NCBI GenBank assembly: GCA_951394045.1
Contig: OX596001.1
Location: 868,001 to 932,000 of the forward strand
Reading direction: 5' to 3'
Source of the DNA: Nitzschia sp. DOCU1
Lineage: Eukaryota; Bacillariophyta; Bacillariophyceae; Bacillariales; Bacillariaceae
DNA length: 64,000 nucleotides
Shown here: positions 1 to 9,600 of the stretch, piece after piece
How the letters are laid out: every line of letters starts with the position of its first letter
How positions within the stretch are numbered: position 1 is the first letter of the stretch
Notes under the pieces: generated by a model
Databases searched by the model: none
The model's input: the letters and a program-made list of their open reading frames with translations, nothing else
What the model was told of the DNA's origin: nothing
Translations under genes and position numbers: made by a program

Positions 1-150
1 CACACGGAACCAAATGCCGGGGCAGCGGTCCAGGCAAGGCGAAAGGAGGCCAGCAGTAGTACAATGGATGTATTACCCACCGTTCCAATGAAGATTGGCA
101 AAGGCAGTGAGGGTGATGATGAAATCATGGAGGAGTTTGCGGATGTATAA
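1..150 (+). CDS. 3' end of an unknown protein (partial, cut by window start)
   Basis: Frame 1 is open from the first base to the TAA at 148-150 and gives 49 residues. The tail is hydrophilic, with an Arg/Lys/Ser-rich stretch followed by an acidic end (IMEEFADV then stop). This composition looks like a genuine C-terminus rather than random sequence, but no family can be named. The start lies outside the window. It runs convergently toward the sulfotransferase gene that ends at 583. It could still be a chance open frame. Confidence 0.45.
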   Translation, partial: HTEPNAGAAVQARRKEASSSTMDVLPTVPMKIGKGSEGDDEIMEEFADV

Positions 151-582
151 TGCATATAGTATATTTTTCAGAATAGAAATCTTTGCGTATGAAATGGCGA
201 TTGTCAACTGGCTTCTAGAGCCCAAACTTTTACGCTTTCGACGGATACTACTACTACTCTCCTTAAGAGTTCCTCTAGTAGAAAGATCACAGGCGCGTGC
301 TTGCCACCATGTGTGGTCGGCATGGAATTTTAAGAGGCTATGGGACCTGTTATGCACTGGAGTAGCAGGACCAGGTGAGGCAGTTGCAGAAACCGGTGAA
401 AGAGTAGAAGATTTCGGCGCTGAAGTAGCCGCACCAGGATTCAAAATGGCCGCTCTCGTTCTAGTGGGTGCTGGAGTAGTTCCTGCTGTCGGGCTTCGTT
501 GGAGAAGAGTCGTTCAACGATTCTTCCTGTTTCTGTGGCTTCCTGCAGCATACGAGGTAGAAGAATCCTTCTCCTGGGACTA
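151..582. other. Intergenic, convergent 3' regions
   Basis: Sequence between two convergent gene ends. Open frames here are shadows on both strands with no recognisable motif. I see no RNA gene or repeat. Confidence 0.5.
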
Positions 583-1632
583 CTATTCGTCCTCGTTGTG
601 TTTTCGCCGCCACTTTTTCGACCGAGGATCCGCCTTGAAAATATCGTACAAGGTTGTTTCGCCAGGTATCCGACGAGTTCCTCGATGTAACAGGGTATCC
701 CACAATTCAAAATCGTCACGATATAAATTGTATAGTTTCTCCAAAGTTTGGGTGGAAAGAGTGTCATATGTCCTCTGCGCGTGTAATTTGGCATCCTCTG
801 TCGTGTTGTGATTGCTGGGATTGAGAATTTGCGGCTCCACAGCCCCTCGCAACAAGACTTTCCAGAAAAAATCCTGATCAATCGGTGATGACAATCGTAG
901 TATGTAATGATAATGTACATGGTCCAATTGAGCAATGCCGACCTGCGAGTAAAAATGTTCATTTCCACTTCGCTTATTGCCCGGAATCTTTCGCCAAGAA
1001 GACATTTGATGGTGATACAGATCGTCGACCCATTCTGCAAACGTACAATTCACCAACGAAGGACAAGTTGGAGTAAAAATGTTTAGATTGCGTTGCGAGT
1101 TCTGGTAGGCCGATAAGGCCCGTTCGATAGGATCTCGAATCCACAAGACTCGTGTCATGCTATTGAGGAGAAGCAAATGCTCGCGCCAATAGCGATTTTT
1201 ACGGGCTTCTGCACAATTTGGATTCGGAACGCCATGGCATTCAATGGTGTTCATGGCTTTTTTGATGGCCGAGCACATGTTTTTCGGAATAAAGGTCACG
1301 GCCAGATTGAGTTTCGGGGATACAATCAACCAGTGTGGGTCGTACTTCTGGACTTGTATGCCCGTCGAAGTAGTAGTAGGAAAGTAGACGGTTCGTTTTT
1401 GGATTTGAGACACCCTAGAAACGAACCATACCGCTGTTGCACGCCAAATGGAAAGATGATCCGAAAGCATCGGATTCATTGTATTAGAGAATCCATTGTC
1501 ATCGTTTACTTCTGGGCGCAAAAACGTTTCCATCATGGATTCGGATCGCATCCAAGTCACAAAGACAAAAAAGGATAACACAAAGAACAACAAAATGTTT
1601 CTTTTCTCTTTGTTTCGGGGCTTTGTCGACAT
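583..1632 (-). CDS. Type II membrane sulfotransferase-like protein
   Basis: The 349-residue protein starts at the ATG at 1632. A hydrophobic signal anchor follows (about residues 13-30, LLFFVLSFFVFV), so it is predicted to be a Golgi-type type II membrane protein with a lumenal catalytic domain. A PAPS 5'-phosphosulfate-type loop is seen in TFIPKNMCSAIK, and a 3'-phosphate-type motif in RVLWIRDPIERALSAYQ. Both fit the Sulfotransfer_2/carbohydrate sulfotransferase superfamily, which moves sulfate from PAPS to glycans. The acceptor cannot be read from sequence. The frame stays open upstream to a TTG at 1806, but that stretch has no ATG until 1632 apart from one beside the TTG, and the signal anchor supports 1632. 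No intron is needed. A second, unrelated-looking sulfotransferase lies at 45.1 kb. Confidence 0.8.
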   Translation of the reverse strand: MSTKPRNKEKRNILLFFVLSFFVFVTWMRSESMMETFLRPEVNDDNGFSNTMNPMLSDHLSIWRATAVWFVSRVSQIQKRTVYFPTTTSTGIQVQKYDPHWLIVSPKLNLAVTFIPKNMCSAIKKAMNTIECHGVPNPNCAEARKNRYWREHLLLLNSMTRVLWIRDPIERALSAYQNSQRNLNIFTPTCPSLVNCTFAEWVDDLYHHQMSSWRKIPGNKRSGNEHFYSQVGIAQLDHVHYHYILRLSSPIDQDFFWKVLLRGAVEPQILNPSNHNTTEDAKLHAQRTYDTLSTQTLEKLYNLYRDDFELWDTLLHRGTRRIPGETTLYDIFKADPRSKKWRRKHNEDE

Positions 1633-2060
1633 GATGATGACACTAACAAGATCAATGTTGGATTCTGTGCGGATGATGATAATGATGAGAAGCGAAGTTG
1701 TGTCGGATTCTTGCTCGTATCGTTTTCTCGCGCCGCCGTCTTTGTCGCTAGTAGGGGTCCGTGGTTCGATTCCACGTCTTGGTAGTTGTTTTTGGTATTG
1801 CATCAATTTTCAGCTGTTTTTACTACGATAAAGGGGGCAATCGCATCCACTACTACGAAGTAGCAGACTGCCAGGAATCATATGCGATATTAGCAGCAGA
1901 GGGAAGTTACACGTGTTGATCTAGCTAGTTGATTAAACTGTCTGTCGCCTTAGCAAATACGGCAACAGCCCCGTTCAATGGGGTTGAAATCAGGGGATAT
2001 TTTCTCGAAGGGTCAGGGAATATAGTCAATTAAACTCTTCCCAGCAATTCACAAGTCCCT
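1633..2060. other. Upstream region of the sulfotransferase; T-arm-like hairpin
   Basis: This interval contains the 5' region of the sulfotransferase and the 3' flank of the gene ending at 2061. At 1759-1775 there is a tRNA T-arm-like hairpin (CGTGG, TTCGATT loop, CCACG). I could not build a matching acceptor stem or D-arm around it, so no tRNA is called. Nothing else is evident. Confidence 0.4.
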
Positions 2061-5000
2061 TCATTTCACAAGACAAACTTTGCGCTCCAGCATTTCCTGC
2101 TGGGTGGCTTGACGCCGCCGCTCTGCATCGTTGTACATTTGTCGGTGTTTTTGGATTTCTTCCTGCAACAGACGGACAGCCGCACGGGACGTTTTCATCC
2201 TAGCCTTGGAGGCTTCGAGTTCTCGACACAACAGTTCGTACTCTTTGGAGTCCACCGAAAGTTGCACTTCGCCAGCCGCATTCGTCTCCTCATTGGCATT
2301 GATTTCTTCCTTTTCTGGAATAATAGGGCTTGATCGGCCTTCTTCTTCTTCAACATCCAGATCGAAAACAATCCCATTGTTGTCCATTCGATGAATTTTC
2401 ACTTCCTCGTCTTCGAAGCCTTCTTCACCAGCCGATAACTGGTCCAGAGAATGAATGGCAAGGCCCAGGGCAGCGGAGGGCACGGGTTCAAACTTCAACT
2501 GCATGCATTTCATAGGTGATAGGAAACCGTCCGATTCGTAAGCAGAATCAGAATCATCACTTTCGTCTTCTTCGTCATATTCTTCCAGAACATTTAGTGG
2601 TACTTTTTGGTCTTGAGCACATTGCGTTTCTTGCTCGTCCTCTTGCGACTCGGCATCATCTTCGTCGTCGTCTTCTTCTTCTTCGTCGTCTTCGATAATG
2701 GCAAGTCCTGGGTTTCGGTTGACAACCGTCTCGGTCTTTTTATCAAAATCAAATCGCATGCTGGGAGCTGCGAGGCCTGCCATCATAGTGCGACGGTCCG
2801 GGACGCTTGTTATAGGCGCAGGAGCAGCGGATGTCAATACCGCAAAGGCGTCCGGCTGCCCTCCACTCGATGCGGCTTCAAAAATAGAAAATAAATCTGG
2901 TTCACCACTCGTGGGGGCATCCGAAGCCGCATCGGGTGATTCAGAAGTGTCATCGGTAGGCTTTTCGTCATCGTCAATGAGACCCTCAAGCGCTTCTTCC
3001 GGGAAGCTCCGAAGACTATTCATCTGTCCGTAGTCTAGTGCCATGTCGTCCGTTGCATCCTCCTTGGTCTCTGTAGCGCCCAACCCGAGATTCCACAAAC
3101 CACTTTTCCTTGGTTTGGCGGTAGAAGAATCCTCACCAACAACTTCGTTTCCAGCCGAGCCTGTCGGACCGTTGACCTCTTTTTTCTGGGCTGTAACTTT
3201 GATGAGCCTACTTGTAAAATCCATCCCGTTCTTGAGACCACCCCAGCGAGAGGCTTTATTTTCCGCCTCACCCTTTGCGATCCCCAAGGGACCCATAATG
3301 AGTTTCTTTAGGGATGCGGGCTTTGGTCCAGGTGGGCCTCCTGGTTGCTCTCCTTGCTCGATCGCAGCATCTGTGCGCTTTGATTCCGCCAGATTCGCCC
3401 CTTCATCGCTGGATGACGCTACGACCAACGATTTTCTAAGCATGCTCTTGTTTAGCAGATTCTTGAAGATTGTACTCGCTGGTTTCGACGATGCCTGTTC
3501 TGTTTGTGGTTGTTCCAGGGTAGATTCTTCAGCGACTTCAAGGTTTTCTGCAGCTTGTTTCAACACCGAGAGGCTCGAATCACTGTTACTTCGTGTGAGA
3601 TTGGGTTGACTTGATGGTTTCAAAGCCGAATTTTCATTCAATCTAGCGAGGTTCTTTGCCAAGGCATCGTCCTCTGAATTGTGTCTCGTTAGGGCCTTTG
3701 CTGCGTTTGATTCAACAGCCCCATCCTTGTCGAGAGCTATTTGGATTGGTTCAGTGGACTGGCTGCGACTCAAAGATCGCTCCTTGATTTCTGCCCATTT
3801 CGAGTTTGTACTCACACGGGACCTAGAGCGTTCGACCGGCGTGGCCGCTGTAGGAGAAGGACCGTCAGTTACCCTCGTCCCCTCGATGTCTGTATCAGCC
3901 TGTGCCATTCCAACATCAACTTGGGCTGCGGGATGTGAATGTTGGTTTGTAGCTTCGTCGCTTTCGACTTTGACACTTCCCCGATTCGATCTCGACTCCT
4001 TATTTCCCGATGACCTCGAGGATCTTCCATCCCTTGCACCTGATGATGATGACGATTGGCCCGAGCGGCTCGTTCGGCGCTGATCCCTGCGCGAAGGCTG
4101 GCCACTAGATTTTTGTTCTACCTCTGCTTTGGCCTTGTTAATGAAGGCCATGCCGTGTTTGACACCAGACCATTTGGTAGGTCGGCCTTCTGACGTAGAC
4201 GAGGATGCCTCTTGTGCCTTATCAAGAGCACGAACCTGACTCTCTTTATTCAGATTGGCCGTAGCACCAACGACGTCTTTGCTAGACGAGTCTTTTCTTG
4301 TCGGCGGTTCCACTAGATCACCATCTTGCTTCTCTTCAACATCGTCTGAGGTAGCTGTTGCTGCTGATCTTGGCTTACGCCTCGGTCCCCCACCGCTGCC
4401 ACCGCTTCGATCAGATTGATCGAAGTCACTTCCCCCCACAGATCTTGCGGAGGGTCGTCTGTGACCAGATCCATCCGAGCCACTGGTGGCACTAACATTT
4501 TCCACGCCATTTCTATGGCGACGCCTGTTTCGACTGCCACTGGAGCCCCAACTTCGATCCAGATCAGAAGGCTTGTCGTCCCATTGATCGTCTTTCAAGG
4601 GGACTTCTCTGTCAGCCTGCTTGATAGAGTTGTCAACCATTTTTCGCAAATCCTCGTCAATTTCTTCTTCGAAATCCTTTACTTGTTCGGCACTTTCAGC
4701 CATGACATTGTCTCCATGCGTATTTCGACGTCTCGCTCGTCGTCGACCTGCATCCTTGCTGCTGGAACGCAAGTGTCGGTCCACTTCGGCCAAATCGTCC
4801 GACTTGCTACGACCAGGAGGTCGACGACGATGGCTCGAAGACTGCTGTTCCCGTGAGTCATCCTTGACATTCACTTCTTTTTCCGTGCCAATTTGCTCTT
4901 CATAAAAGTCCTCACTTTCAAAATCTTTTACTTGGGCGGCGTCGTCAGCCATAATGTCTTCACCTTCTGTTCTTCGTCGCCTGGCTGCTCTTCGACCTGC

Positions 5001-5615
5001 GTCCCGACTATTCGAGCGTCGACTACGATCCATTTCTATCAACAGCTCATCGGATTTGCTCCTTCCTGGTGCGGCTCGAAGTCGTTCGCTAGATGTAGAT
5101 CGTCGTTTAAGTTTCTCCAAAGCGCTTGTACCGCCATTATCTTTGAGAGGAATCTGTATATCGATATGCTGCCCCGACTCTGGTCCATGGAAACTTCTCG
5201 TGCCAAGACTCTCTCCAGTAAGGCTTTTACTTCGGCGAGGTCCCGACGACGTGTGAGACGACGATACCGATAGCGGATCACCTGATTTATTGACGCTCGG
5301 CCGTATCCGGCGTCGTCTTGTATCATCAGCGGCGGCAGATCCCGAGGTGAGCGAGGACGAAAGTCCAGATGGTTTCCCAGCACGGTTGTTGTTATTGTTT
5401 GGCTTGCGTCGACGACTAGTCACGTCCTGGTTCGTAATGAATACATTGCGTTGGACTTCTGCCACTGGCTGCTGAGGAGGATCTTTCTCAGAATCCGATG
5501 TCGGTGGCGTCACCTTGACGGGAGAACCAGGGGGTGTGAACTCCAAGTGGGAGCTGCTCACAAAAAAACTCGCCAAGTCATCCAACACCTGTGCTTGTTT
5601 TCCTCCGGATGACAT
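2061..5615 (-). CDS. Large disordered Ser/Arg-rich repeat protein with C-terminal coiled coil
   Basis: The protein has 1184 residues from the first in-frame ATG at 5615; upstream only a TTG opens the frame. Almost the whole protein is low complexity, rich in Ser, Arg, Asp and Glu, and is predicted to be disordered. Two internal repeats are visible. A roughly 50-residue unit with RSKSD, SRDAGRR/SKDAGRR, ARRR and QVKDF occurs near residues 185-235 and 270-320. A KWSGVKHGM / RWGGLKNGM motif also occurs twice. An acidic Glu/Asp run (about residues 970-1040) precedes a C-terminal coiled coil rich in Glu, Arg and Lys (about 1115-1184). No enzymatic domain is recognised. A scaffold or cytoskeleton-linked role is only a guess. 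Confidence 0.75.
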   Translation of the reverse strand: MSSGGKQAQVLDDLASFFVSSSHLEFTPPGSPVKVTPPTSDSEKDPPQQPVAEVQRNVFITNQDVTSRRRKPNNNNNRAGKPSGLSSSLTSGSAAADDTRRRRIRPSVNKSGDPLSVSSSHTSSGPRRSKSLTGESLGTRSFHGPESGQHIDIQIPLKDNGGTSALEKLKRRSTSSERLRAAPGRSKSDELLIEMDRSRRSNSRDAGRRAARRRRTEGEDIMADDAAQVKDFESEDFYEEQIGTEKEVNVKDDSREQQSSSHRRRPPGRSKSDDLAEVDRHLRSSSKDAGRRRARRRNTHGDNVMAESAEQVKDFEEEIDEDLRKMVDNSIKQADREVPLKDDQWDDKPSDLDRSWGSSGSRNRRRHRNGVENVSATSGSDGSGHRRPSARSVGGSDFDQSDRSGGSGGGPRRKPRSAATATSDDVEEKQDGDLVEPPTRKDSSSKDVVGATANLNKESQVRALDKAQEASSSTSEGRPTKWSGVKHGMAFINKAKAEVEQKSSGQPSRRDQRRTSRSGQSSSSSGARDGRSSRSSGNKESRSNRGSVKVESDEATNQHSHPAAQVDVGMAQADTDIEGTRVTDGPSPTAATPVERSRSRVSTNSKWAEIKERSLSRSQSTEPIQIALDKDGAVESNAAKALTRHNSEDDALAKNLARLNENSALKPSSQPNLTRSNSDSSLSVLKQAAENLEVAEESTLEQPQTEQASSKPASTIFKNLLNKSMLRKSLVVASSSDEGANLAESKRTDAAIEQGEQPGGPPGPKPASLKKLIMGPLGIAKGEAENKASRWGGLKNGMDFTSRLIKVTAQKKEVNGPTGSAGNEVVGEDSSTAKPRKSGLWNLGLGATETKEDATDDMALDYGQMNSLRSFPEEALEGLIDDDEKPTDDTSESPDAASDAPTSGEPDLFSIFEAASSGGQPDAFAVLTSAAPAPITSVPDRRTMMAGLAAPSMRFDFDKKTETVVNRNPGLAIIEDDEEEEDDDEDDAESQEDEQETQCAQDQKVPLNVLEEYDEEDESDDSDSAYESDGFLSPMKCMQLKFEPVPSAALGLAIHSLDQLSAGEEGFEDEEVKIHRMDNNGIVFDLDVEEEEGRSSPIIPEKEEINANEETNAAGEVQLSVDSKEYELLCRELEASKARMKTSRAAVRLLQEEIQKHRQMYNDAERRRQATQQEMLERKVCLVK

Positions 5616-6373
5616 GTTTGTAATTCGACCTGTAGATCTCTGATGAAACTTATTTGTGTTGAATGTCAAGGGATTCTCTTTAAAACTCTCTCGCAAATTG
5701 ATTCCCTCACAGATCACAGCCTCTGGTACATTAGCTCGTACAAGAGTACTCGTTATTATTAACGGTGAATGAGAAAGAAAGAGACCAAAATATGTATTTG
5801 AACAGAAGTTTCGACAGGTCGCCAAATCTCGAAGTACTTTGCATTATCTATGTGTAGTGGAAGGTCAAAAGAGATCGATGACCCGAAGCTAACACAACGG
5901 GCAACGCCGCGTTCGGGAGCCCGATCGACACTTTATTCGGCGGCTGGAAACCGAACAAAAATGTCGTTCCGAGGCGAGCCTGCCTTCCCCTCTCTTTCTT
6001 CCTATGTACTTGGTTCGGGCCTTTTTGATAAAACGAAAAGAATGGAGTACATAAAGAAACCTATGTGATTAACGGCTTTTACTCGTGGCGCATAAATAAT
6101 AGTAATATTTATGGCCTTGAAAATTTCGAAGGATACGAGATCCCATATATATTACATCATACCCCATACTATGCATACGTCCGAATGAAATTGAGCGAGC
6201 ACGAATACCGGTAGTGATGCCAATCCCATTCCCGCAGTCGTCACGATCATACCAGCGAGACGTCTTGGATCCGTGTTGGATGTTGTTTGGTTGAGTTCCG
6301 AGTGAGAAACGCAAAAGCAGGAAGAACCAATATGCTAAGTTGCTGAAAATTGGAATCAAGAGGTAGACTTACA
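5616..6373. other. Divergent promoter region
   Basis: This interval separates the start of the disordered protein (minus) from the start of the protease inhibitor (plus) and so must hold both promoters. Short open frames are present on both strands but none has convincing protein character. No repeat or RNA gene is seen. Confidence 0.45.
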
Positions 6374-6745
6374 ATGAGGCTTGCACTGATTCTTTCCTTG
6401 ATTGCTGTTGGTTCAAGTTTCCAGGTCTCGCTGGTACGATCAGAGTTATTCGACGGATCATCAGATAAACTCCGCCGCGGTTCATTAGTTGTCAACACCA
6501 AATCAAGTCACGTCGTCGAAGCGGGATTCTTAGTCATGACAAGTTCAGAGAAGAAGACTGCCTGGCCAGAACTGGTGGGGATGGCTGGTGATGAGGCCAA
6601 AACTCTGCTGGAATCTCAGGTAACGGATAAGCAGATTTCCATCGTCCCTTCTGATCGCATGGTCACCATGGACTACCGAGTGGATCGGATTCGGATCTTT
6701 GTGGACAAAGACGGCAAGGTTGAACGTGCACCGCAATTGGGGTAA
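6374..6745 (+). CDS. Secreted potato inhibitor I family serine protease inhibitor
   Basis: The 123-residue protein has an N-terminal signal peptide (MRLALILSLIAVGSS). Residues 62-123 match the potato inhibitor I / chymotrypsin inhibitor 2 / eglin fold: TAWPELVG, then GDEAKTLLE, then IVP, then the reactive loop MVTMDYRVDR and IRIFVDKDGKV, ending in a terminal Gly. By alignment with barley CI-2, the P1-P1' bond is Met99-Asp100. A Met P1 is typical of inhibitors of chymotrypsin- or subtilisin-type enzymes, and the Arg residues after the loop that brace it are present. The start is the ATG at 6374; the frame extends 8 codons upstream but the signal peptide favours this Met. A single exon is enough. 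The protein is probably exported or sent to the secretory pathway to block microbial or endogenous serine proteases. Confidence 0.85.
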   Translation: MRLALILSLIAVGSSFQVSLVRSELFDGSSDKLRRGSLVVNTKSSHVVEAGFLVMTSSEKKTAWPELVGMAGDEAKTLLESQVTDKQISIVPSDRMVTMDYRVDRIRIFVDKDGKVERAPQLG

Positions 6746-7031
6746 TGAAATACTAACTATCCTCCAGCAAGAATCTGAAACTGCAATTACTTGGCTGACG
6801 ACGAAGAACCAAGTTTGACTTTGTTTATTGCACTTACAGGGATAACTATATTTAGCACTTGACTGTTTTCTCACGGTATTCTTCACTGATTGTGGCGGTA
6901 CATGGCATTGCATCGACAGAGCGAGCACACTGTGAACTGTCGACGCATGCATCTTCCCAATGAACTTTCTTTTACGTCCGTGCATCTTTTCTCTTGTAGT
7001 CACACGGAGATTGTTGATGTGTGTTATGAAC

Positions 7032-7574
7032 TTAAAAGGGCCCGACGCATCTGGCTGCGGTCACTGTCTTTCCTTTCCAAGAGGACTGATGATGTCGAGA
7101 CTTTTGGGCTAGAGGCAAGCCGAACGGTCTGGGTGGGCCCATAAAAATCGCCTTGACGCGACTCGGGGGTGGGACGATAGGGGCGACTGCCGGTTTGCGA
7201 TTCCGCTTTGGCTGACATTCCTCCAAGGTATCCATGTCGATCATGTAGTTTAGGAAATCGTCGTCACTGCCTGAGCCCGACGACAATGGACTAATATCCG
7301 AGAGTGTGGCAGTAGGCACCGGGCACGAGCTTTGGAATCCGTCGAAATCATCATCTAGCTTTTTAGCACCCCTCCTTAAAAGTGGAAGTGGAGCCCTCCC
7401 TCGATGCGTATTCTTAATTGGAGGGCTTTTTCGTGCCCCCGTCGACGTCGAGGAACTGGAGATGCACTTTCTGCTTCTTCCAAAGATGTCCCTGCCAAGA
7501 TAATTCCTTGGATGCAAACACGCTACTTTTTCCAAAAACGTGTCAAATAGATAGTCGTTCAAGGGTGACTTCAT
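7032..7574 (-). CDS. Hypothetical Ser/Pro-rich protein
   Basis: The open frame gives 180 residues from the ATG at 7574. The frame continues upstream to a GTG at 7691 without another usable ATG. The N-terminus (NDYLFDTFLEKV) looks like an amphipathic helix. The rest is rich in Ser, Pro and basic residues, with one acidic Ser/Asp patch (about residues 95-115). No domain is recognised. The composition resembles small nuclear or regulatory diatom proteins, but it could be a chance open frame. Confidence 0.4.
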   Translation of the reverse strand: MKSPLNDYLFDTFLEKVACLHPRNYLGRDIFGRSRKCISSSSTSTGARKSPPIKNTHRGRAPLPLLRRGAKKLDDDFDGFQSSCPVPTATLSDISPLSSGSGSDDDFLNYMIDMDTLEECQPKRNRKPAVAPIVPPPSRVKAIFMGPPRPFGLPLAQKSRHHQSSWKGKTVTAARCVGPF

Positions 7575-8147
7575 CTCTGCTTTCTTTCTGATGCAATGTG
7601 GCGGAAGATGAAGGAATGTTGTGAGCGAACGTGCTTTTTGCCTGAGGGAAAATGCACCTTCTAAAAAGTGGAGTTGCAGAAACGAGATCACGTGTTGGAT
7701 GCCTCCATTTTGTGAGTGGCCTAACTCCGCCAGTCACATCTTGGGGTTAAGTAAAAATCGTTATACGTATTAAAGCATGAATAATCATATAAAGTCACTA
7801 TGGCTATAACATCTGAAGGGAGACTCGCTACTTCAGGCACGCTCTATTTTCTATAAGTAAAACTGATCGCGAATTATCCCGGGGAAATGTGTCAAAATCG
7901 CTATTCCCCCTAAATTAACAGTTCCCCTGTTGTTAACCATTGCCCCCTAAGTTCTCCGATTTTTTAGTTTACCGCACTAGCTGTTTGCTGAGGTGGCGCG
8001 GGAAAATACCGTCTCCATAAGTGCAGTCCCGTTTTGATACACAGGCAAAACTTTGATACACAGGGAATCGAGGAATATTTCTACGGAAATCATATGTAGA
8101 TTTTGTACTGATTCCACCGGTCCGACAAAGTTGTAGGATATGCTTTC

Positions 8148-8291
8148 TAGGTATAAACCATATCTACGAAAAACGCGCGTGCCGAACCGACAACTTTGTG
8201 GGTTCGGCACGCGCGCACCTACAAGTCGCGCTAGCCCGACCCACAATGTTGTGGGTTGTAGTACATAGGTATAAACCATATCTACGAAAAA
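8148..8291. repeat. Palindrome-rich dispersed repeat, copy 1
   Basis: A 144-bp unit begins and ends with the direct repeat TAGGTATAAACCATATC TACGAAAAA (8148-8173 and 8266-8291). Between the two lie a perfect 15-bp inverted repeat (8174-8188 with 8201-8215, sequence CGCGCGTGCCGAACC) and a smaller palindrome ACCCACAATGTTGTGGGT (8239-8256). A weaker hairpin of the same type lies just upstream at about 8120-8137. The arrangement resembles a small non-autonomous element or a structured repeat. Confidence 0.8.
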
Positions 8292-8750
8292 ATCACCCGC
8301 GCCTGCCTTATAAAAAGATTAGACATGGAAGCCCGCACCGCCATCGCTCGCCGACTTCCTGCCCATTTCAGAGTTGTATCTTGAGAGTTGGATACAATAT
8401 ATGTTCAATGATCGTACCATATGCCCCTTCTAGCGATGGAGGCAGTCGTGCACTTCATCCATCCCTCCACCCATCACCCATCTTGTGGCGCAAAGCCATT
8501 TCACAAGAATCCCATAATCATCAACAACAATGGACCCAGTAAAGAAAGAAAAATGGAACGCCGATGGCCTTGATGCAGCACTCCTGTTCAACTTGTTCCA
8601 GGAACACTCGTCCATCCTCCGCCGTCCACGACTGTCTGAAACGGATCGCACGAATGCAAAGTAGCGGTGTCGGTGGACTGGAGGCCCGCCGGCGTACTCG
8701 TATTGCAAATAACACAGCGCGCCTGCCAATCCATCTAAGCATATGTTTAC

Positions 8751-8894
8751 TAGGTATGAACCATATCTACGGAAAATGCTCGTTTCGAACCCACAAAGTT
8801 GTGGGTTCGGCACGCGCGCACCTACTTCTCGCGCTAGCCCGACCCACAATGTTGTGGGTTGTAGTACATAGGTATGAACCATATCTACGAAAAA
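8751..8894. repeat. Palindrome-rich dispersed repeat, copy 2
   Basis: A second 144-bp copy in the same orientation, 603 bp from copy 1. It has the same flanking motif (with G for A at the TATRAACC position) at 8751-8776 and 8869-8894. The first hairpin has changed: here it is a perfect 24-nt palindrome (CGAACCCACAA, AG, TTGTGGGTTCG; 8786-8809) in place of the longer stem. The second palindrome (8842-8859) is unchanged. Confidence 0.8.
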
Positions 8895-9220
8895 TCCGTA
8901 TCCTGTCGGTGCATCAAGGTAGGGAAAGACTTGCCATTTTTCCTTGACCTGGTACTTGTGTCCTGTAGCCATTCTACGTCGTGTATCAACAATTTTTTTG
9001 CTATTTATTTACTTAAAGAAAATTGCAGGTGATCGCTTAGCAAGCCACCTGGATTAACAAACACCTTGTCGAAATGGCGACGCAAGAACAGAGTGTGCGG
9101 TTCTTGTTAGGGGGAGTATCAAGGGGAGAAATCTGACGTTGATACATCTCCCGGGGCGAGATGCCGATTTTCGGGTGCATGATGGGCTGGAGGAGCGCGC
9201 TGAAAGAACGCCGGAGTGGA

Positions 9221-9410
9221 TAGCTGTCCGACATATGAAAGCTGTGGGGGTAGATAGTATGCCGTGAAGATGCACTATATCATTTCATAGAATCGTAGAA
9301 GGCCTATCATGATATAGGTACTATGCTGCCACGGTAAGCCGAAGTCGTTGGGAAACGTCGGATTGGCATAGATGGTAGTAAGCGGCGCTATTATAGAGAG
9401 GGTAGCTTCT
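9221..9410. repeat. 190-bp tandem repeat, unit 1
   Basis: This unit is nearly identical to 9411-9600 with a period of 190 bp. It begins with TAGCTGTCCGACATATGA and ends with GGTAGCTTCT. It is a copy of the last codons plus downstream sequence of the lumen-protein gene, so it is a duplication of a gene's 3' end. Confidence 0.9.
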
Positions 9411-9600
9411 TAGCTGTCCGACATATGACAGCTGTGGGGGTAGATAGTATGCCGTGAAGATGCAATATATCATTTCATAGAATCGTAGAAGGCCTATTAT
9501 GGTATGTATTATGCTGCCACGGTAAGCCGAAGTCGTTGGGAAACGTCGGATTGGCATAGATGGTAGTAAGCGGCGCTTTTTATAGAAAGGGTAGCTTCTT
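9411..9600. repeat. 190-bp tandem repeat, unit 2 (overlaps the 3' end of a gene)
   Basis: Second unit of the tandem pair. Its right end (9580-9600) encodes the C-terminus of the minus-strand gene 9580-10350, including the stop codon. The units differ by a few substitutions and small indels around 9490-9510. Confidence 0.9.

Larger units (their letters stand above)
7575..9220. other. Gene-poor repeat-bearing region
   Basis: This stretch contains the two palindrome-rich repeat copies listed separately. Two short protein-like patches are also visible: a plus-strand 42-codon frame starting at 8530 (MDPVKKEKWN...), and a minus-strand patch ending near 8972 (MATGHKYQVKEKWQVF...). Neither extends into a complete gene. 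They may be remnants of a decayed element. Confidence 0.4.

Noticed and set aside
95..811. 238-codon plus-strand open frame
   Set aside because: It overlaps the sulfotransferase on the other strand and reads no recognisable protein motif; most of it is the antisense of 583-811 and of the 3' flank.
1712..1785. Possible tRNA gene (T-arm-like CGTGG-TTCGATT-CCACG hairpin)
   Set aside because: No pairing acceptor stem (expected ACCAAGA-like 5' strand), no D-arm and no clear anticodon arm could be found nearby.
8430..8972. 180-codon minus-strand frame sharing peptides with the frame at 7977-8279
   Set aside because: The shared peptides are translations of the 144-bp palindromic repeat; the similarity is due to the DNA repeat, not to a protein family.
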